A stretch of 56,101 nt of DNA from Smithellaceae bacterium (GTDB lineage: Bacteria; Desulfobacterota; Syntrophia; Syntrophales; Smithellaceae): contig JAUYFM010000011.1 in the NCBI GenBank assembly GCA_030690945.1, positions 1-56,101 on the forward strand, written 5' to 3'. The notes beneath the pieces were generated by a model. It was not told the origin of the DNA and searched no databases. It saw only the letters and a program-made list of their open reading frames with translations. The position numbers were made by a program, and so were the translations under genes. Shown piece after piece: positions 25,865 through 35,820 of this stretch (its first letter is position 1; the number at the start of each line of letters is the position of its first letter).

Positions 25865-27862
25865 ATGCGCGAAGAGCTGACGCTCGAAGACATAGCCGTT
25901 ATGGCCGAGTCAGTCGATCTGGAATGTAAGGCGGCACAGGGGCGGGATAGCTATGGTGAACTACCGCAGGATGTCTGGAAATCCTACTGCGCTATGGCCA
26001 ATACCGATGGCGGAACGATTTTACTGGGCGTTCAGGAAAAGCCAATCGGTGTCTTCAAAGCCCTAGGTATCACCAACGTGGAGAAGGTGCGTAAGGCGCT
26101 TTGGGATAATCTCCATAACCGCCAGGTAGTCAGCCTTAATCTGCTTTCAGAAAACAACGTCCAACCTGTCGGGGTTGATGGCAAGACCCTGCTGCGCATT
26201 GAAGTGCCACGGGCCAGGCGACAGCAAAGACCCGTGTATCTGGGCGCAAACCCTTTTGGCGGCACTTATGTGCGGCGGCATGAGAGTGATTATCTGGTGG
26301 ATGATGATGCCGTGCGCCGGATGATAGCGGAGCAGGTAGAGGACTCACGTGATGACCGGGTCTTAAAGGGCTTTGAATTTAAAGACTTGGATATGGAATC
26401 CGTCACCGCCTACCGGCATCGCTTTTCGGCGGTGAAGCCTGGTCATGTTTGGTTGGATTTGCCTTTACGGGAGTTTCTTGAATCCGTCGGAGCCTTTGGC
26501 CGCAATCGTGATGAGGGGTATTCGGGTTTGCGATTGGCGGGGTTGTTGATGTTTGGTCGGGCAGAGGTGATCCGTGATGCGGTGCCAAATTACATGTTGG
26601 ATTATCAGGAACGGCCGGAAGCCAAGGCAGAAAAGCGCTGGGTGGACCGCCTGGTGCCTGATGGCACATGGTCAGGAAATATATACGATTTTTACCGTAA
26701 AGTTTATCAGAAATTAACGGCGGACCTGAAGGTGCCGTTTCAACTGCAGGAAGGACAGCGCATTGACGATACGCCCGTGCATGAGGCGTTGCGGGAAGCC
26801 CTGGTCAATACCCTGATTCATGCGGATTACTCCGGCCGGGTTTCCGTGCTGGTCGTAAAGCGGCCCGATATGTTCGGCTTCCGTAACCCCGGGCGGATGC
26901 GTATACCACCCGACATCGCCATATTGGGTAGCAATAGCGATTGCCGCAACCGGCGTTTGCAGACATTGTTTCAGTTGGTGGGCTATGGGGATCACGCCGG
27001 TTCCGGTTTACCAAAGATTTATCGCAACTGGCAGGGTCAACACTGGCGTCGCCCTTTACTTTACGAGCAGACAGACCCGGAACAAACGCTGATAGAGCTG
27101 CGTATGACAAGTTTGATACCGGCTGAGGCTCTTACAGAGCTGGAATCTCATTTGGGTGATGACTTTCGGCAGTTGCCTGAACTGGGGCGGCTGGCTTTGG
27201 TCATGGCAGTCAGTGAAGGTATGGTGAACCATGCGCGTTTGCGGGAGATATCAACGGTTCACCCGGCGGATATTACCAAAATGCTGGGTCGCCTGGTTAA
27301 GGACCATTTCCTCGTGCCTGATGGTGTCGGGAGAGGTATGGTGTATTCTGCGCCTTGGATGCCTCGTCCGGCAACACGCGAGGCGTTTTCCGCCGATTTG
27401 GTTGCTTTACCCGTTGCCAAAATTACAGTCCCTGAACTCAAAGGACAGGAGCTTGAAGGTCAAAGTCAGGAGCTTGCCCTCAAACGTCAGGAGCTTGTCC
27501 CCAAACGTCAGGAGCTCGTTTCCACACGTCAGGTCTCTGGGTTACCTATATGGACTAATCGTGACCAAATTAGCGATGACGAGTGGATATCATTAGAAAC
27601 CATTGCCTTGCCAGTAAAAGGGAGTGGTAAAGTTCCGATTAAAACCATGCAGGACGTCATCCGCCAATTATGCCAGAATCGTTACATGGGACTGAGCTTA
27701 CTTGCTGAATTACTCGGACGTAACGAGGAACATTTGCGCAACCGGCATTTAAATAAGATGGTCAATGCAAATCTTTTGGGGCATGCCTTTCCTCGCCCAA
27801 ATGACCCACGTCAGGCGTATACCAGCCTGCCGAGACTGGGCGAAAAGGAACTCAAAACATGA
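25865..27862 (+). CDS. AlbA-2 (Schlafen-like) domain ATP-binding protein
   Basis: A protein of about 665 residues. The N-terminal AlbA-2/Schlafen-like domain (ESVDLECKAAQG, AMANTDGGTILLGV, GTYVRRHESDYLV) is followed by a GHKL-type ATPase region (VHEALREALVNTLIHADYSG, RNPGRMRIPP, LQLVGYGDHAGSGLPKIYRN-like). A winged-helix C-terminal part comes next. An AGGAGGT 6 nt before ATG 25865 fixes the start. Near residues 525-555 lies a seven-residue tandem repeat (ELALKRQ ELVPKRQ ELVSTRQ). The gene sits between mod and res, where such proteins are common passengers. The role is unknown and may be regulatory or an added defence effector. Confidence 0.8.
   Translation: MREELTLEDIAVMAESVDLECKAAQGRDSYGELPQDVWKSYCAMANTDGGTILLGVQEKPIGVFKALGITNVEKVRKALWDNLHNRQVVSLNLLSENNVQPVGVDGKTLLRIEVPRARRQQRPVYLGANPFGGTYVRRHESDYLVDDDAVRRMIAEQVEDSRDDRVLKGFEFKDLDMESVTAYRHRFSAVKPGHVWLDLPLREFLESVGAFGRNRDEGYSGLRLAGLLMFGRAEVIRDAVPNYMLDYQERPEAKAEKRWVDRLVPDGTWSGNIYDFYRKVYQKLTADLKVPFQLQEGQRIDDTPVHEALREALVNTLIHADYSGRVSVLVVKRPDMFGFRNPGRMRIPPDIAILGSNSDCRNRRLQTLFQLVGYGDHAGSGLPKIYRNWQGQHWRRPLLYEQTDPEQTLIELRMTSLIPAEALTELESHLGDDFRQLPELGRLALVMAVSEGMVNHARLREISTVHPADITKMLGRLVKDHFLVPDGVGRGMVYSAPWMPRPATREAFSADLVALPVAKITVPELKGQELEGQSQELALKRQELVPKRQELVSTRQVSGLPIWTNRDQISDDEWISLETIALPVKGSGKVPIKTMQDVIRQLCQNRYMGLSLLAELLGRNEEHLRNRHLNKMVNANLLGHAFPRPNDPRQAYTSLPRLGEKELKT
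27437..27540 (+). repeat. 21-bp tandem repeat inside the AlbA-2 protein gene
   Basis: Units of about 21 bp built around AAACGTCAGGAGCTTG recur about four to five times, with degenerate copies at both ends. Each unit encodes seven residues of the type ELxxKRQ, so copy-number change keeps the frame. It lies in a linker between the ATPase region and the last winged-helix segment. Confidence 0.75.
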
Positions 27863-27905
27863 CCCGCCAACACAAGCTTGATGGATTAATAAAGGATTGT
27901 TCTTC

Positions 27906-30900
27906 ATGAAACTGAAATTCAAGAAACAAGCATTCCAGACCGACGCCGTTAATGCGGTGGCGGACTGTTTCGCCGGGCAACCGAAAAGCGAAAGCGTAAC
28001 CTATCGGATAGATCCTGGCAAGACTGGAATTGCCAGTAATAGCGGTCCAACCCAGTCTGGATTTGATTATTCTCAATCCGGCTTTAAAAACCGTGAACTT
28101 GTTCTGACGAAGGATCAGCTCCTGGCGAACATCCAAGCCGTACAGCAGCGGCAGAATCTTCCTCAATCGACATCGCTTTACAGCGACAAGGTCTGCGCGG
28201 TGAATCTCGATACCGAGATGGAAACCGGCACCGGAAAAACCTATTGCTATATCAAAACCATGTTCGAGCTGAACTATCGCTATGGCTGGTCCAAGTTTAT
28301 CGTTGTAGTGCCGTCCATAGCAATTCGCGAAGGCATTTATAAATCCTTCGAGATTACCGCCGAACACTTTATGGAGCAATACAACAGACGCACCCGCTTC
28401 TTTATCTACAATTCAAAACAGCTTCATCATCTGGAGCAGTTCTCTTCTGATGGCGGTATTAACGTCATGATCATCAATGTCCAGGCGTTCAATGCTACTG
28501 GCAAGGATGCCCGCCGCATTTATGAAGAACTGGATGATTTCCAGTCGCGAAAACCGATCGACGTTATAAGTAGTAACCGTCCGATAATGATCCTCGATGA
28601 GCCACAAAAACTGGAGGGCGCCAAGACCTTTGAGTCGATGGCAAAATTTTTACCGCTGGCAATCCTGCGTTACTCCGCCACCCACAGAACGGAACACAAC
28701 AAAATCCATAGACTCGATGCGTTGGACGCCTACAATCAAAAATTAGTCAAAAAGATTGCGGTGCGCGGTATCACTGTAAGAGGATTGACCGGCACCAATG
28801 CCTATCTCTATCTGGAGTCCATCCAGATTTCCGCTACCAGCCCGCCTGTTGCCCGCATTGAGTATGAGGTTAAACAACTAAACGGCATCAAGCGGATAGT
28901 GCGCAAATTCGGCAGGAATGACAATCTCTTTGATCTTTCCGGGGGACTTTCCCAATACAAGGGATTTGTTATCGCCGATATTAACGCGGTGAACGATACG
29001 GTCACCTTTACCAATGGAGAGGTTCTGGAAGCAGGAGAAGCCACTGGCGACGTCAATGAGTCCACGCTGCGCCGGATTCAGATCCGTGAAGCGGTAAAGG
29101 CGCATCTGGAAAAAGAGCAATCCCTTTTCCCCCAGGGAATCAAAGTGCTTTCACTTTTCTTTATCGATGAGGTGGCAAAGTACCGCCGTTATGAAGATGG
29201 GATTGAACAGGCGGGTGAATACGCACAAATATTCGAAGAGGAGTATAAGGATGCCGTAAATGAAATGCCGCTCTTGCTGGATAAAGCTTATCGTCAATAC
29301 CTTGAAAATATAAAGGCCGAGAATACACATAATGGCTACTTTTCCATCGACAAGAAAAGCAAGCATCTGGTTGATCCGGCGGTGGGCGCACGAAGCACGG
29401 AATCGGACGATGTGGATGCCTATGACTTGATATTAAAAGACAAAGAATCTTTATTGTTGTTTCCGTCAGGAACAGACAACGAAGAAACGCGACGTAAAAA
29501 AGATGTACGCTTTATCTTTTCCCATTCAGCGCTGAGCGAAGGATGGGATAACCCCAATGTCTTTGTAATCTGTACGCTCAAGCACAGCGACAGCAGCATT
29601 CGCAAACGCCAGGAAGTCGGGCGTGGACTGCGCATCTGTGTCAACCAGAATGGTGATCGCGTGGATAGTGGGTCTAATATCCACGACATCAACCTCCTGA
29701 CAGTAGTTGCCAGTGAGAGTTATAAAGACTTTACTGCAGGACTTCAGAAAGAAATATCAGATTCCCTCTCTGCCCGACCGCGTAAAGCCGATGAAGAATA
29801 TTTCACCGGAAAAATTCTCAGGATGCCGGAAGGCGATGTAATAGTCACGCCACAGATTGCCAAACAGATTTACAAATACCTGCTGAAAAATGATTATACC
29901 GACGACAACGACGCCATTACCGCTACCTACCATGAGGCCAAAAAGAACAACACACTGGTTGCTTTACCCCCGGAACTTGCACCCTATGCGCCACAGATAG
30001 CCCAGTTGATCGATAGCGTCTTCAGTGATGCAGCACTGCCTGCGATTGACGATGGTCGCAAGGCAAAACCTAATCCCCTGAATGCAAACCTTGAAAAAGC
30101 AGAATTCAAAGCACTTTGGGAAAAGATCAACCGCAAAGCAGCTTATACGGTTCACTTTGACACTGCTGAATTGATTAAGAAATGCGTGACGACTCTTGAT
30201 AAGGAATTAAGGGTTACTAAGTTGCAGTATACCGTTGAGCGCGGCGAACAAAATGATGACGTCACTTACGATGAATTACGAGATGGACAGGGCTTTCACA
30301 TTAAAGAAAATGAAACAGGATATTTTTCTCATTCAGTACATTCTGCTGTAAAATACGATCTCATTGGCAAAGTGGCCGAAGATACCCAACTGACCCGCAG
30401 CACTGTTGCCGAAATTTTGAAAGGTATGAGCGGGGTGATATTCTCGCAATACCGACAGAATCCGGAAGATTTCATGCAAAAAGCCTCCAGCCTTATCAAT
30501 GAACAGAAGGCAACAGCGGTAGTGGAGCACCTGACCTACAGCCCGGTTGAAGAGAAGCATAAACTTCATGAGATATTTACCGTAGATAAAAAGCCGGATT
30601 TCAGCAGGGCGATAAAAACTGAACATCATGTTTATGACTATGTCTTTACCGATTCCAAAAATGAAAAAGCATTCGTGACCGAGCTGGACAAGAGCGTCGA
30701 GGTGGTGGTTTATGCCAAGCTTCCCAGAGGTTTCTTCATCCCAACGCCGGTTGGCAATTATAATCCGGACTGGGCCATCGCCTTTAAGGAAGGAGCCGTC
30801 AAACACATTTATTTTGTCGCCGAAACCAAAGGCTCCATGTCGTCAATGGAATTAAGAAAGATTGAAGAATACAAAATCGATTGCGCACGTAAATTCTTCA

Positions 30901-30974
30901 CCGGCATAACCACAGATCAGGTCAAATATGACATCGTCAGTGACTATGCAAAACTGATGAACCTAGTAAAGTAA
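27906..30974 (+). CDS. Type III restriction enzyme, Res subunit
   Basis: A protein of about 1022 residues, the ATP-dependent motor and nuclease of a type III system. Walker [15 protein letters not shown] is near residue 107, the DEAD-like box [11 protein letters not shown] near 228, and [12 protein letters not shown] follows. Helicase C has [15 protein letters not shown] and [11 protein letters not shown]-terminal endonuclease has NPDWAIAF…FVAETKGSM, the PD…ExK pattern. AAAGGA lies 9 nt before ATG 27906; the upstream TTG is unlikely. With the Mod protein it would cut DNA lacking methylation at inversely oriented sites. All motifs are intact, so the system looks functional. Confidence 0.92.
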   Translation: MKLKFKKQAFQTDAVNAVADCFAGQPKSESVTYRIDPGKTGIASNSGPTQSGFDYSQSGFKNRELVLTKDQLLANIQAVQQRQNLPQSTSLYSDKVCAVNLDTEMETGTGKTYCYIKTMFELNYRYGWSKFIVVVPSIAIREGIYKSFEITAEHFMEQYNRRTRFFIYNSKQLHHLEQFSSDGGINVMIINVQAFNATGKDARRIYEELDDFQSRKPIDVISSNRPIMILDEPQKLEGAKTFESMAKFLPLAILRYSATHRTEHNKIHRLDALDAYNQKLVKKIAVRGITVRGLTGTNAYLYLESIQISATSPPVARIEYEVKQLNGIKRIVRKFGRNDNLFDLSGGLSQYKGFVIADINAVNDTVTFTNGEVLEAGEATGDVNESTLRRIQIREAVKAHLEKEQSLFPQGIKVLSLFFIDEVAKYRRYEDGIEQAGEYAQIFEEEYKDAVNEMPLLLDKAYRQYLENIKAENTHNGYFSIDKKSKHLVDPAVGARSTESDDVDAYDLILKDKESLLLFPSGTDNEETRRKKDVRFIFSHSALSEGWDNPNVFVICTLKHSDSSIRKRQEVGRGLRICVNQNGDRVDSGSNIHDINLLTVVASESYKDFTAGLQKEISDSLSARPRKADEEYFTGKILRMPEGDVIVTPQIAKQIYKYLLKNDYTDDNDAITATYHEAKKNNTLVALPPELAPYAPQIAQLIDSVFSDAALPAIDDGRKAKPNPLNANLEKAEFKALWEKINRKAAYTVHFDTAELIKKCVTTLDKELRVTKLQYTVERGEQNDDVTYDELRDGQGFHIKENETGYFSHSVHSAVKYDLIGKVAEDTQLTRSTVAEILKGMSGVIFSQYRQNPEDFMQKASSLINEQKATAVVEHLTYSPVEEKHKLHEIFTVDKKPDFSRAIKTEHHVYDYVFTDSKNEKAFVTELDKSVEVVVYAKLPRGFFIPTPVGNYNPDWAIAFKEGAVKHIYFVAETKGSMSSMELRKIEEYKIDCARKFFTGITTDQVKYDIVSDYAKLMNLVK

Positions 30975-31082
30975 GGCGCTGATTTTTTGAAAAGGCAGTG
31001 TCCGCTTTCTTGAATCATTCCTGTGCATTACCAAGTTGTCAATCAAACCGGGCCTGTACAAATTCAACAGCAGGGCGGATCG

Positions 31083-31928
31083 CTAGAAATTGACAACCGC
31101 TTCCAGAGGCACCGGCGGGTAAATCTGTCCGTGATTGGGCGGCATGGAATTATAGACCCAGTCCATATCCAGCGTGCCCAGCTTGACGCCCCGATAACGG
31201 TCATAGCCGTTAAAGACGCCTCGCACCAGCACATCCTCCATCTGCATGGTCAGACCAAAAACAGCTACCGTCATCCCCGGTTCGAGCCCGCTCAGTTCGC
31301 TGGAAAATGCACCCGGATGAAAGGCCAGCCGACTCGAGTCGGACGCCTGGCATTGAATGACGGGGATGATGATCGGAAAACCGTCCCGGTCGATATAGGA
31401 AAGGAAACTGAGGGAATCAAGTCTGTTGAATAAAGCTTCTCCAAAAAACGACAGAACTCTTTCCGTGTGGTCTTTTGCGGCGGCGCTTTTCGATATTTTG
31501 GTGAGAAGCGCCGACGGGATGATGGAGGCAAGCGGCAGGGGCGCACCGGCTGTGGTTTCCTTCAGATCGAGGTAATGCACGGTATTGATACCGAAGTAAG
31601 TATTATATCGAAACATGGGCTGTTGATTATAGATTTCATATTCCCGGCCTTCTTTTTTTAAATGCGTCCAGAGGGCTTTTCCCCGCCAGAGTTTTTTGTC
31701 CAGCGTCAGAATGGCAAAACCGATTTTCCCTGTTTGGCGCATGTATGCTTTGCTTAGGCCCTGGCAAAATTCACCAACGGTCAGTTGTGTTGGTGTGGAC
31801 GCCATCACCGACGTCAGTAAAGACAGATGCGGCAAGCCTTCCTTGGTCACGGTCGCAATAATGCCGACCTTCTCTGCCGGCGCGAAGGCCTTCATGTCCG
31901 ATTCGGAAAAACTATTTTTGATGGTCAT
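31083..31928 (-). CDS. Flavin split-barrel-like (pyridoxamine 5'-phosphate oxidase-type) protein
   Basis: A protein of about 281 residues. The opening AFAPAEKVGIIATVTKEGLPHLSLLTSV is the strand pattern of the FMN-binding split barrel, and a second similar half occurs later (LSFLSYIDRDGFPIIIPVIQ). AAAGGAAAC precedes the ATG at 31928; the long upstream extension of this frame is only overlap with the activase gene. It is the third gene of the glycyl-radical operon, 23 nt after the activase. A flavin or haem cofactor and a link to the glycyl-radical pathway are inferred from position. The substrate is unknown. Confidence 0.65.
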   Translation of the reverse strand: MTIKNSFSESDMKAFAPAEKVGIIATVTKEGLPHLSLLTSVMASTPTQLTVGEFCQGLSKAYMRQTGKIGFAILTLDKKLWRGKALWTHLKKEGREYEIYNQQPMFRYNTYFGINTVHYLDLKETTAGAPLPLASIIPSALLTKISKSAAAKDHTERVLSFFGEALFNRLDSLSFLSYIDRDGFPIIIPVIQCQASDSSRLAFHPGAFSSELSGLEPGMTVAVFGLTMQMEDVLVRGVFNGYDRYRGVKLGTLDMDWVYNSMPPNHGQIYPPVPLEAVVNF

Positions 31929-31951
31929 GTTTTGTTTCCTTTCAGTTTTGA

Positions 31952-32980
31952 TCAGCAGCCGTGCGCCGGATTGCTTTTGTCTTGTGTTTGCCGCGGTGAT
32001 TTTTGATCCCCACCTTTTTCCAGTTTTGTCGATCCGCTCCAGCAGACAATCGATGACGATACCCGGCTTTCGGCGATCCGGGTCAGTTCCTCCATCCGTG
32101 ACCTTTCCGGGAGGTCTTTTCCGGCAAATGACCAGTCCATGCCCAACCGCTGATACTTGTCCCGGCATAGATTGTTAAAGGCGCATAGTTCCCAGCGGTC
32201 AACGGCTCCTTCGAGGTTGGTATGGATGAAATCGGCGATGCCCCGAATGTTTTCGACCGTGTCCGTGGTGCCCGGAATCACCGGTGTGCGGATCCAGAGT
32301 GTTTTGGGATAGGGATGCGTTTTTTTAAAGTGCGCCGCAAACACGGCATTGGCCAGAATTTTATCGTTGCCTGCGCCCATAAATATTTTGTGCTTATCCG
32401 GATCGATTTCCTTGAGATCATAAAGCAGAATATCAACGTAAGGCAACAGGCCGGCGAGCACGGTTTGCGATACCTGCCCGCACGTATCCAGGGCCGTCTG
32501 GATACCTCTGCCCCTCAGCTCCTTTAAAAGGGCCAGACAGAAATCATGTTGCAGGGCCGCCTCTCCACCGGACAGGGTGACGCCGCCGCCGGACTGTTCA
32601 AAATAAACACGGTCTTTAGCAAGTTCATAGGCCAGATCCTGAACGTTCCATTTTTTACCTAAAAGCTCCATGGCGGTGGTCGGGCATTCCTCCGTGCATA
32701 GACCGCAGCCGGTGCAGAGCAGGCGGTTGATCGTGATCCCCTCGGGGGTCTTTGCCAGCGCTTTTTCCGGGCAGGTTTCCACGCAAATGCCGCATCCGAT
32801 GCAGCCGGTTTTCATCCACTGAATCTGCGGTTTTGAACTGATGCTCTCGGGATTGTGGCACCACCCGCAGCTAAGCGAACAGCCCTTAAAGAAAACAGTT
32901 GTACGGATGCCGGGGCCGTCCTCGGTGGACATGCGGATGATTTCCAGAATGATGCCCTTTGGGGCTTGGTGTCGTGTCAT
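31952..32980 (-). CDS. Glycyl-radical enzyme activating protein (radical SAM)
   Basis: A 342-residue radical SAM activase that installs the glycyl radical on its partner. It has the CX3CX2C motif GCSLSCGWCHNP (Cys 34, 38, 41). Then come two ferredoxin-like [4Fe-4S] sets, CIGCGICVETCP (residues 60-71) and CTGCGLCTEECP (89-100). SGGEAALQ and ALDTCG follow, as in PflA relatives. The ferredoxin insert is typical of activases for non-PFL glycyl-radical enzymes. It starts 12 nt after the enzyme gene, so the two are co-transcribed. The family is certain; the substrate follows the partner. Confidence 0.93.
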   Translation of the reverse strand: MTRHQAPKGIILEIIRMSTEDGPGIRTTVFFKGCSLSCGWCHNPESISSKPQIQWMKTGCIGCGICVETCPEKALAKTPEGITINRLLCTGCGLCTEECPTTAMELLGKKWNVQDLAYELAKDRVYFEQSGGGVTLSGGEAALQHDFCLALLKELRGRGIQTALDTCGQVSQTVLAGLLPYVDILLYDLKEIDPDKHKIFMGAGNDKILANAVFAAHFKKTHPYPKTLWIRTPVIPGTTDTVENIRGIADFIHTNLEGAVDRWELCAFNNLCRDKYQRLGMDWSFAGKDLPERSRMEELTRIAESRVSSSIVCWSGSTKLEKGGDQKSPRQTQDKSNPAHGC

Positions 32981-32992
32981 CGATCGTGAACC

Positions 32993-35503
32993 TTAAAATT
33001 TATTATGACTGATCCGCTCAATCACTTCGTTTTGAAGTTCCCGTCCCACGGTTGTAAAGTAGGCATTGTAGCCGGTAATGCGCACCAGGAGATGTCGATA
33101 GTCCTGAGGATGAGCCTGCGCATCTTTCAGCATGTCGGGGTCCAGCATATTGATTTGCAAGGCGGTGCCTCCGTTTAGCGTGTAGCCTTTCAGAAACGCC
33201 TTGAACTTATCCTTGTGTATAGGATCGCGCAGTATGGAAGGATTGAACGTTATCGTATGGCTGGCGCCGTTTGGAAGTATATTGAGGTAATCCAGCCAGT
33301 CTCCCTGGCCGTCTGCGGCTTTTCCGCCCAGCACAATGCCTACGGAGTTCGTATTCGCGGTCGGGCCTTTGATATCCGCTCCGTTGGACGGGCAGATCGC
33401 GTTGGACAGAAATTGGCCCTTTGCCCTTCCATCGGCGCTGGCCGCCATGACATAGCCGTCGCCGGCCCAGTAGTTCCAACTGAGCATTCCCGGCCGGAAT
33501 TGGCGCCCGGTGACTTTTGTTTTGTGCCGCCAGGTTTCGTCGCACCACAGTTGCATGACAAGATGGGCAAGACTGTCCGCTTCATCGTCGTCGCGGCCGT
33601 ATTTGGGAGCGCGATTTTTGGCGAGGGCCTGAAGCACTTCATGGCCTTGCCAGTTAGCTTTCAAAGCGGCAATCAATTCTTCCATCGTGCATGCTTTTCT
33701 GTCGAAGACCAGATATTTAACGGCCAGGAGTGAATCTACCGTGGTTGCATAGGTCACGGCTTCGAGTGTGGTTAAACTGATTTGAGCCCCGCCCTGCGTA
33801 ATATCCTTTCCCTCTCTTGCGCAACCCGTGACCAGGCAGGAAAGGTAGGGTGTGGGAAAGAAACGGGCGCGGATCGAATCGGATGTTTCATACAAGTCAA
33901 CGCATTTTTTAATAATATACTTGGTCTGAACCGCATACGCTTTCCAGAAGTCCTCCCAGGTTTTAAACGAGGAAGCACCGGGGGTGAGGGGACCATCCTG
34001 TTTGATGGGTTCGGTTTTTCCCGTCATGGGGTCGCAAAAAGGCAGAAGGTCTTTCCCGCCGGTCAGCGTCAGTTCCACGGCTTTGAGCAGATTGAGGTTG
34101 TTGTCCACCGTGCCGGAACGGTCATTGCCAACCATGGTGTTCTCCAGACATCCGACGGGCGCGTATTCGTGAACGTTGTCTTTGTGAATCAGGTGCGAGA
34201 GGTCGGCGATCCTGGCTTCCAGCATCATACCGGCCATGGAGCGTTCATCAAAATTCAAGAGGAATGGCGCGCCCTGACTGGATTCAATCATATCCACGAT
34301 TTTGTCCAACAAGGCTTCGGGACTGTTCTGATGCAGCCGCACATTGGGCTTGGGTTCCAGGATGGGCGACATTTCGTCAATCACTTCGAGAATGATGTAG
34401 GTCAGATCGTTGGTCATGTCCCGGCCTTTTGCCCCGAGGCCGGACAGGGTGACAAGCTGGCCGAACCCGGCGGTGATTCCCTGGTTGCCGTTGCGGATCA
34501 TGGCGTCGTAAGCCGTGTTGGCATGAATCCAGAAGCATTTCAGAATTTCCTTGGCCCATTCCCGCGGCATGCCGTCGCGGATTGATTTTTCGTAATAGGG
34601 GTAAAGATACTGATCGGCCCTGCCGAAAGAAACGCCTGCGCCGGGATAGTTTTCATCCGTCATGACGAGCATGTGGTTGATCCAGAGCGTCTGGACGGCC
34701 TCCCAGAATGTTGTCGCAGGCTCCCAGGGTACGTGACTTAAGTTGGCGGCCATGGTCCGAAGCTCGGCTTTGCGCTGCGCGTCCGGTTCCTTCTGGGCGA
34801 GGTTTTCACATAAGATTTTGTATTTGGAAGCCAGATCGCGCGCCATGGTGGAGGCGGTGATCACGGCCCGCAGTTGATCCCCCTTTGATCCGTTGCGTTC
34901 CTGGTTGCTAAGGGCGTTATAGATAGACATCAGTTCCGCATGGACGCCCTTCCAGCCGATGGTCAGCAGTCGCTCATGGCCGGGGATCAGATGGCCGCTC
35001 GTAGCGCCGGCGTTTCCGTAACCATGATCATGAAACCATTTCATCTGCGCTCTCGCGCCTTTTTTGCCTTTCACCAGTTTTTGCCAGGCCTTACTTTCAT
35101 CTTTTGTAAAGCACAGGGAGGTCTGAACATTAAACCTTGCGCCGGCCACGAGATCGCCCGGCAGGATTTCCTGAGGCACATAGTTTACGATCACTTCCCG
35201 GACAAACCACGCGCGCCTTTCGGGAAGCGACCAATTCCAGAAATCCGGATGAAGCTCTACAGGTCTTGCGGCCTGAAGATAAGATGCGCCCAACGTGTTG
35301 AGCAGCGGATAGGTTTCCGGGACGATATAAAAGGTCAGTTCATTATAGATGATGTCCCAGGGCGTTTGTGTCGTCCAGGACGTGTATTCATTGTTCCAGG
35401 CCCGCTCGGTTCCGCGAAAATAATAATCCCTCAGCCATTGGATACGGTCGGATAATCCTGAGGGTTCTTTGATGACATGTTCGGATTTTAAAGAGTTTAG
35501 CAT
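32993..35503 (-). CDS. Glycyl-radical enzyme of the PFL/diol-dehydratase superfamily, substrate unknown
   Basis: An 836-residue oxygen-sensitive radical enzyme. The active-site Cys is C452 in APVGCLENTMVG, with a Glu two residues later. The glycyl radical residue is G811 in VRITGYNAYF near the C-terminus. A Cys-x-Glu site occurs in eliminase and decarboxylase members (choline lyase, hydroxyproline dehydratase, 4-hydroxyphenylacetate decarboxylase) and not in PFL, which has Cys-Cys. I therefore favour a dehydratase, lyase or decarboxylase. AGGAGAGG precedes the ATG. No microcompartment shell genes or HPAD small subunit are adjacent, which argues against a choline or 4-hydroxyphenylacetate role. 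The operon is enzyme, activase, flavin-barrel protein. Confidence 0.88.
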   Translation of the reverse strand: MLNSLKSEHVIKEPSGLSDRIQWLRDYYFRGTERAWNNEYTSWTTQTPWDIIYNELTFYIVPETYPLLNTLGASYLQAARPVELHPDFWNWSLPERRAWFVREVIVNYVPQEILPGDLVAGARFNVQTSLCFTKDESKAWQKLVKGKKGARAQMKWFHDHGYGNAGATSGHLIPGHERLLTIGWKGVHAELMSIYNALSNQERNGSKGDQLRAVITASTMARDLASKYKILCENLAQKEPDAQRKAELRTMAANLSHVPWEPATTFWEAVQTLWINHMLVMTDENYPGAGVSFGRADQYLYPYYEKSIRDGMPREWAKEILKCFWIHANTAYDAMIRNGNQGITAGFGQLVTLSGLGAKGRDMTNDLTYIILEVIDEMSPILEPKPNVRLHQNSPEALLDKIVDMIESSQGAPFLLNFDERSMAGMMLEARIADLSHLIHKDNVHEYAPVGCLENTMVGNDRSGTVDNNLNLLKAVELTLTGGKDLLPFCDPMTGKTEPIKQDGPLTPGASSFKTWEDFWKAYAVQTKYIIKKCVDLYETSDSIRARFFPTPYLSCLVTGCAREGKDITQGGAQISLTTLEAVTYATTVDSLLAVKYLVFDRKACTMEELIAALKANWQGHEVLQALAKNRAPKYGRDDDEADSLAHLVMQLWCDETWRHKTKVTGRQFRPGMLSWNYWAGDGYVMAASADGRAKGQFLSNAICPSNGADIKGPTANTNSVGIVLGGKAADGQGDWLDYLNILPNGASHTITFNPSILRDPIHKDKFKAFLKGYTLNGGTALQINMLDPDMLKDAQAHPQDYRHLLVRITGYNAYFTTVGRELQNEVIERISHNKF

Positions 35504-35820
35504 AGAGACCTCTCCTGTGAGGAAGGCGCCGTAAAGCGGCTATTCTTCCTGTCCTTTTTTGCTCGTGTGGCTGGTGGTATTACCAGTTGCAAAATAAGCT
35601 TTCAAAAAAATTTTGTCAATATATCAATCCGTGCCTTTTCTGGGACGCGGCTTGATATATTAACAAAAACAGGCTATAGAAATGACCAATTAATCAACCA
35701 CCTCGCGAGCTCGCTGTCGAGGTATGAAATGAACGTCATTATATCGCAGCAAGTTGCGGAGAATTGACGCTCGTCCCGCAACAGCGGGATTAATAATTCC
35801 CAAGATCATTAAGGTTGAAC
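35504..35820. other. Divergent intergenic region between the glycyl-radical operon and prmA
   Basis: It holds a fragment akin to the ATACCAAG repeats (TATTACCAGTTGC…AAGCTTTCAAAAA near 35578-35610) and a small hairpin TCCCGC-AACA-GCGGGA at 35774-35789 upstream of prmA. The promoters of both directions must lie here, but I could not single out convincing boxes. A 66-codon plus-strand frame within it lacks a ribosome binding site and is not called. Confidence 0.5.

Noticed and set aside
35567-35767. 66-codon plus-strand frame upstream of prmA
   Set aside because: It has no ribosome binding site, no recognisable protein character, and overlaps repeat-like sequence.
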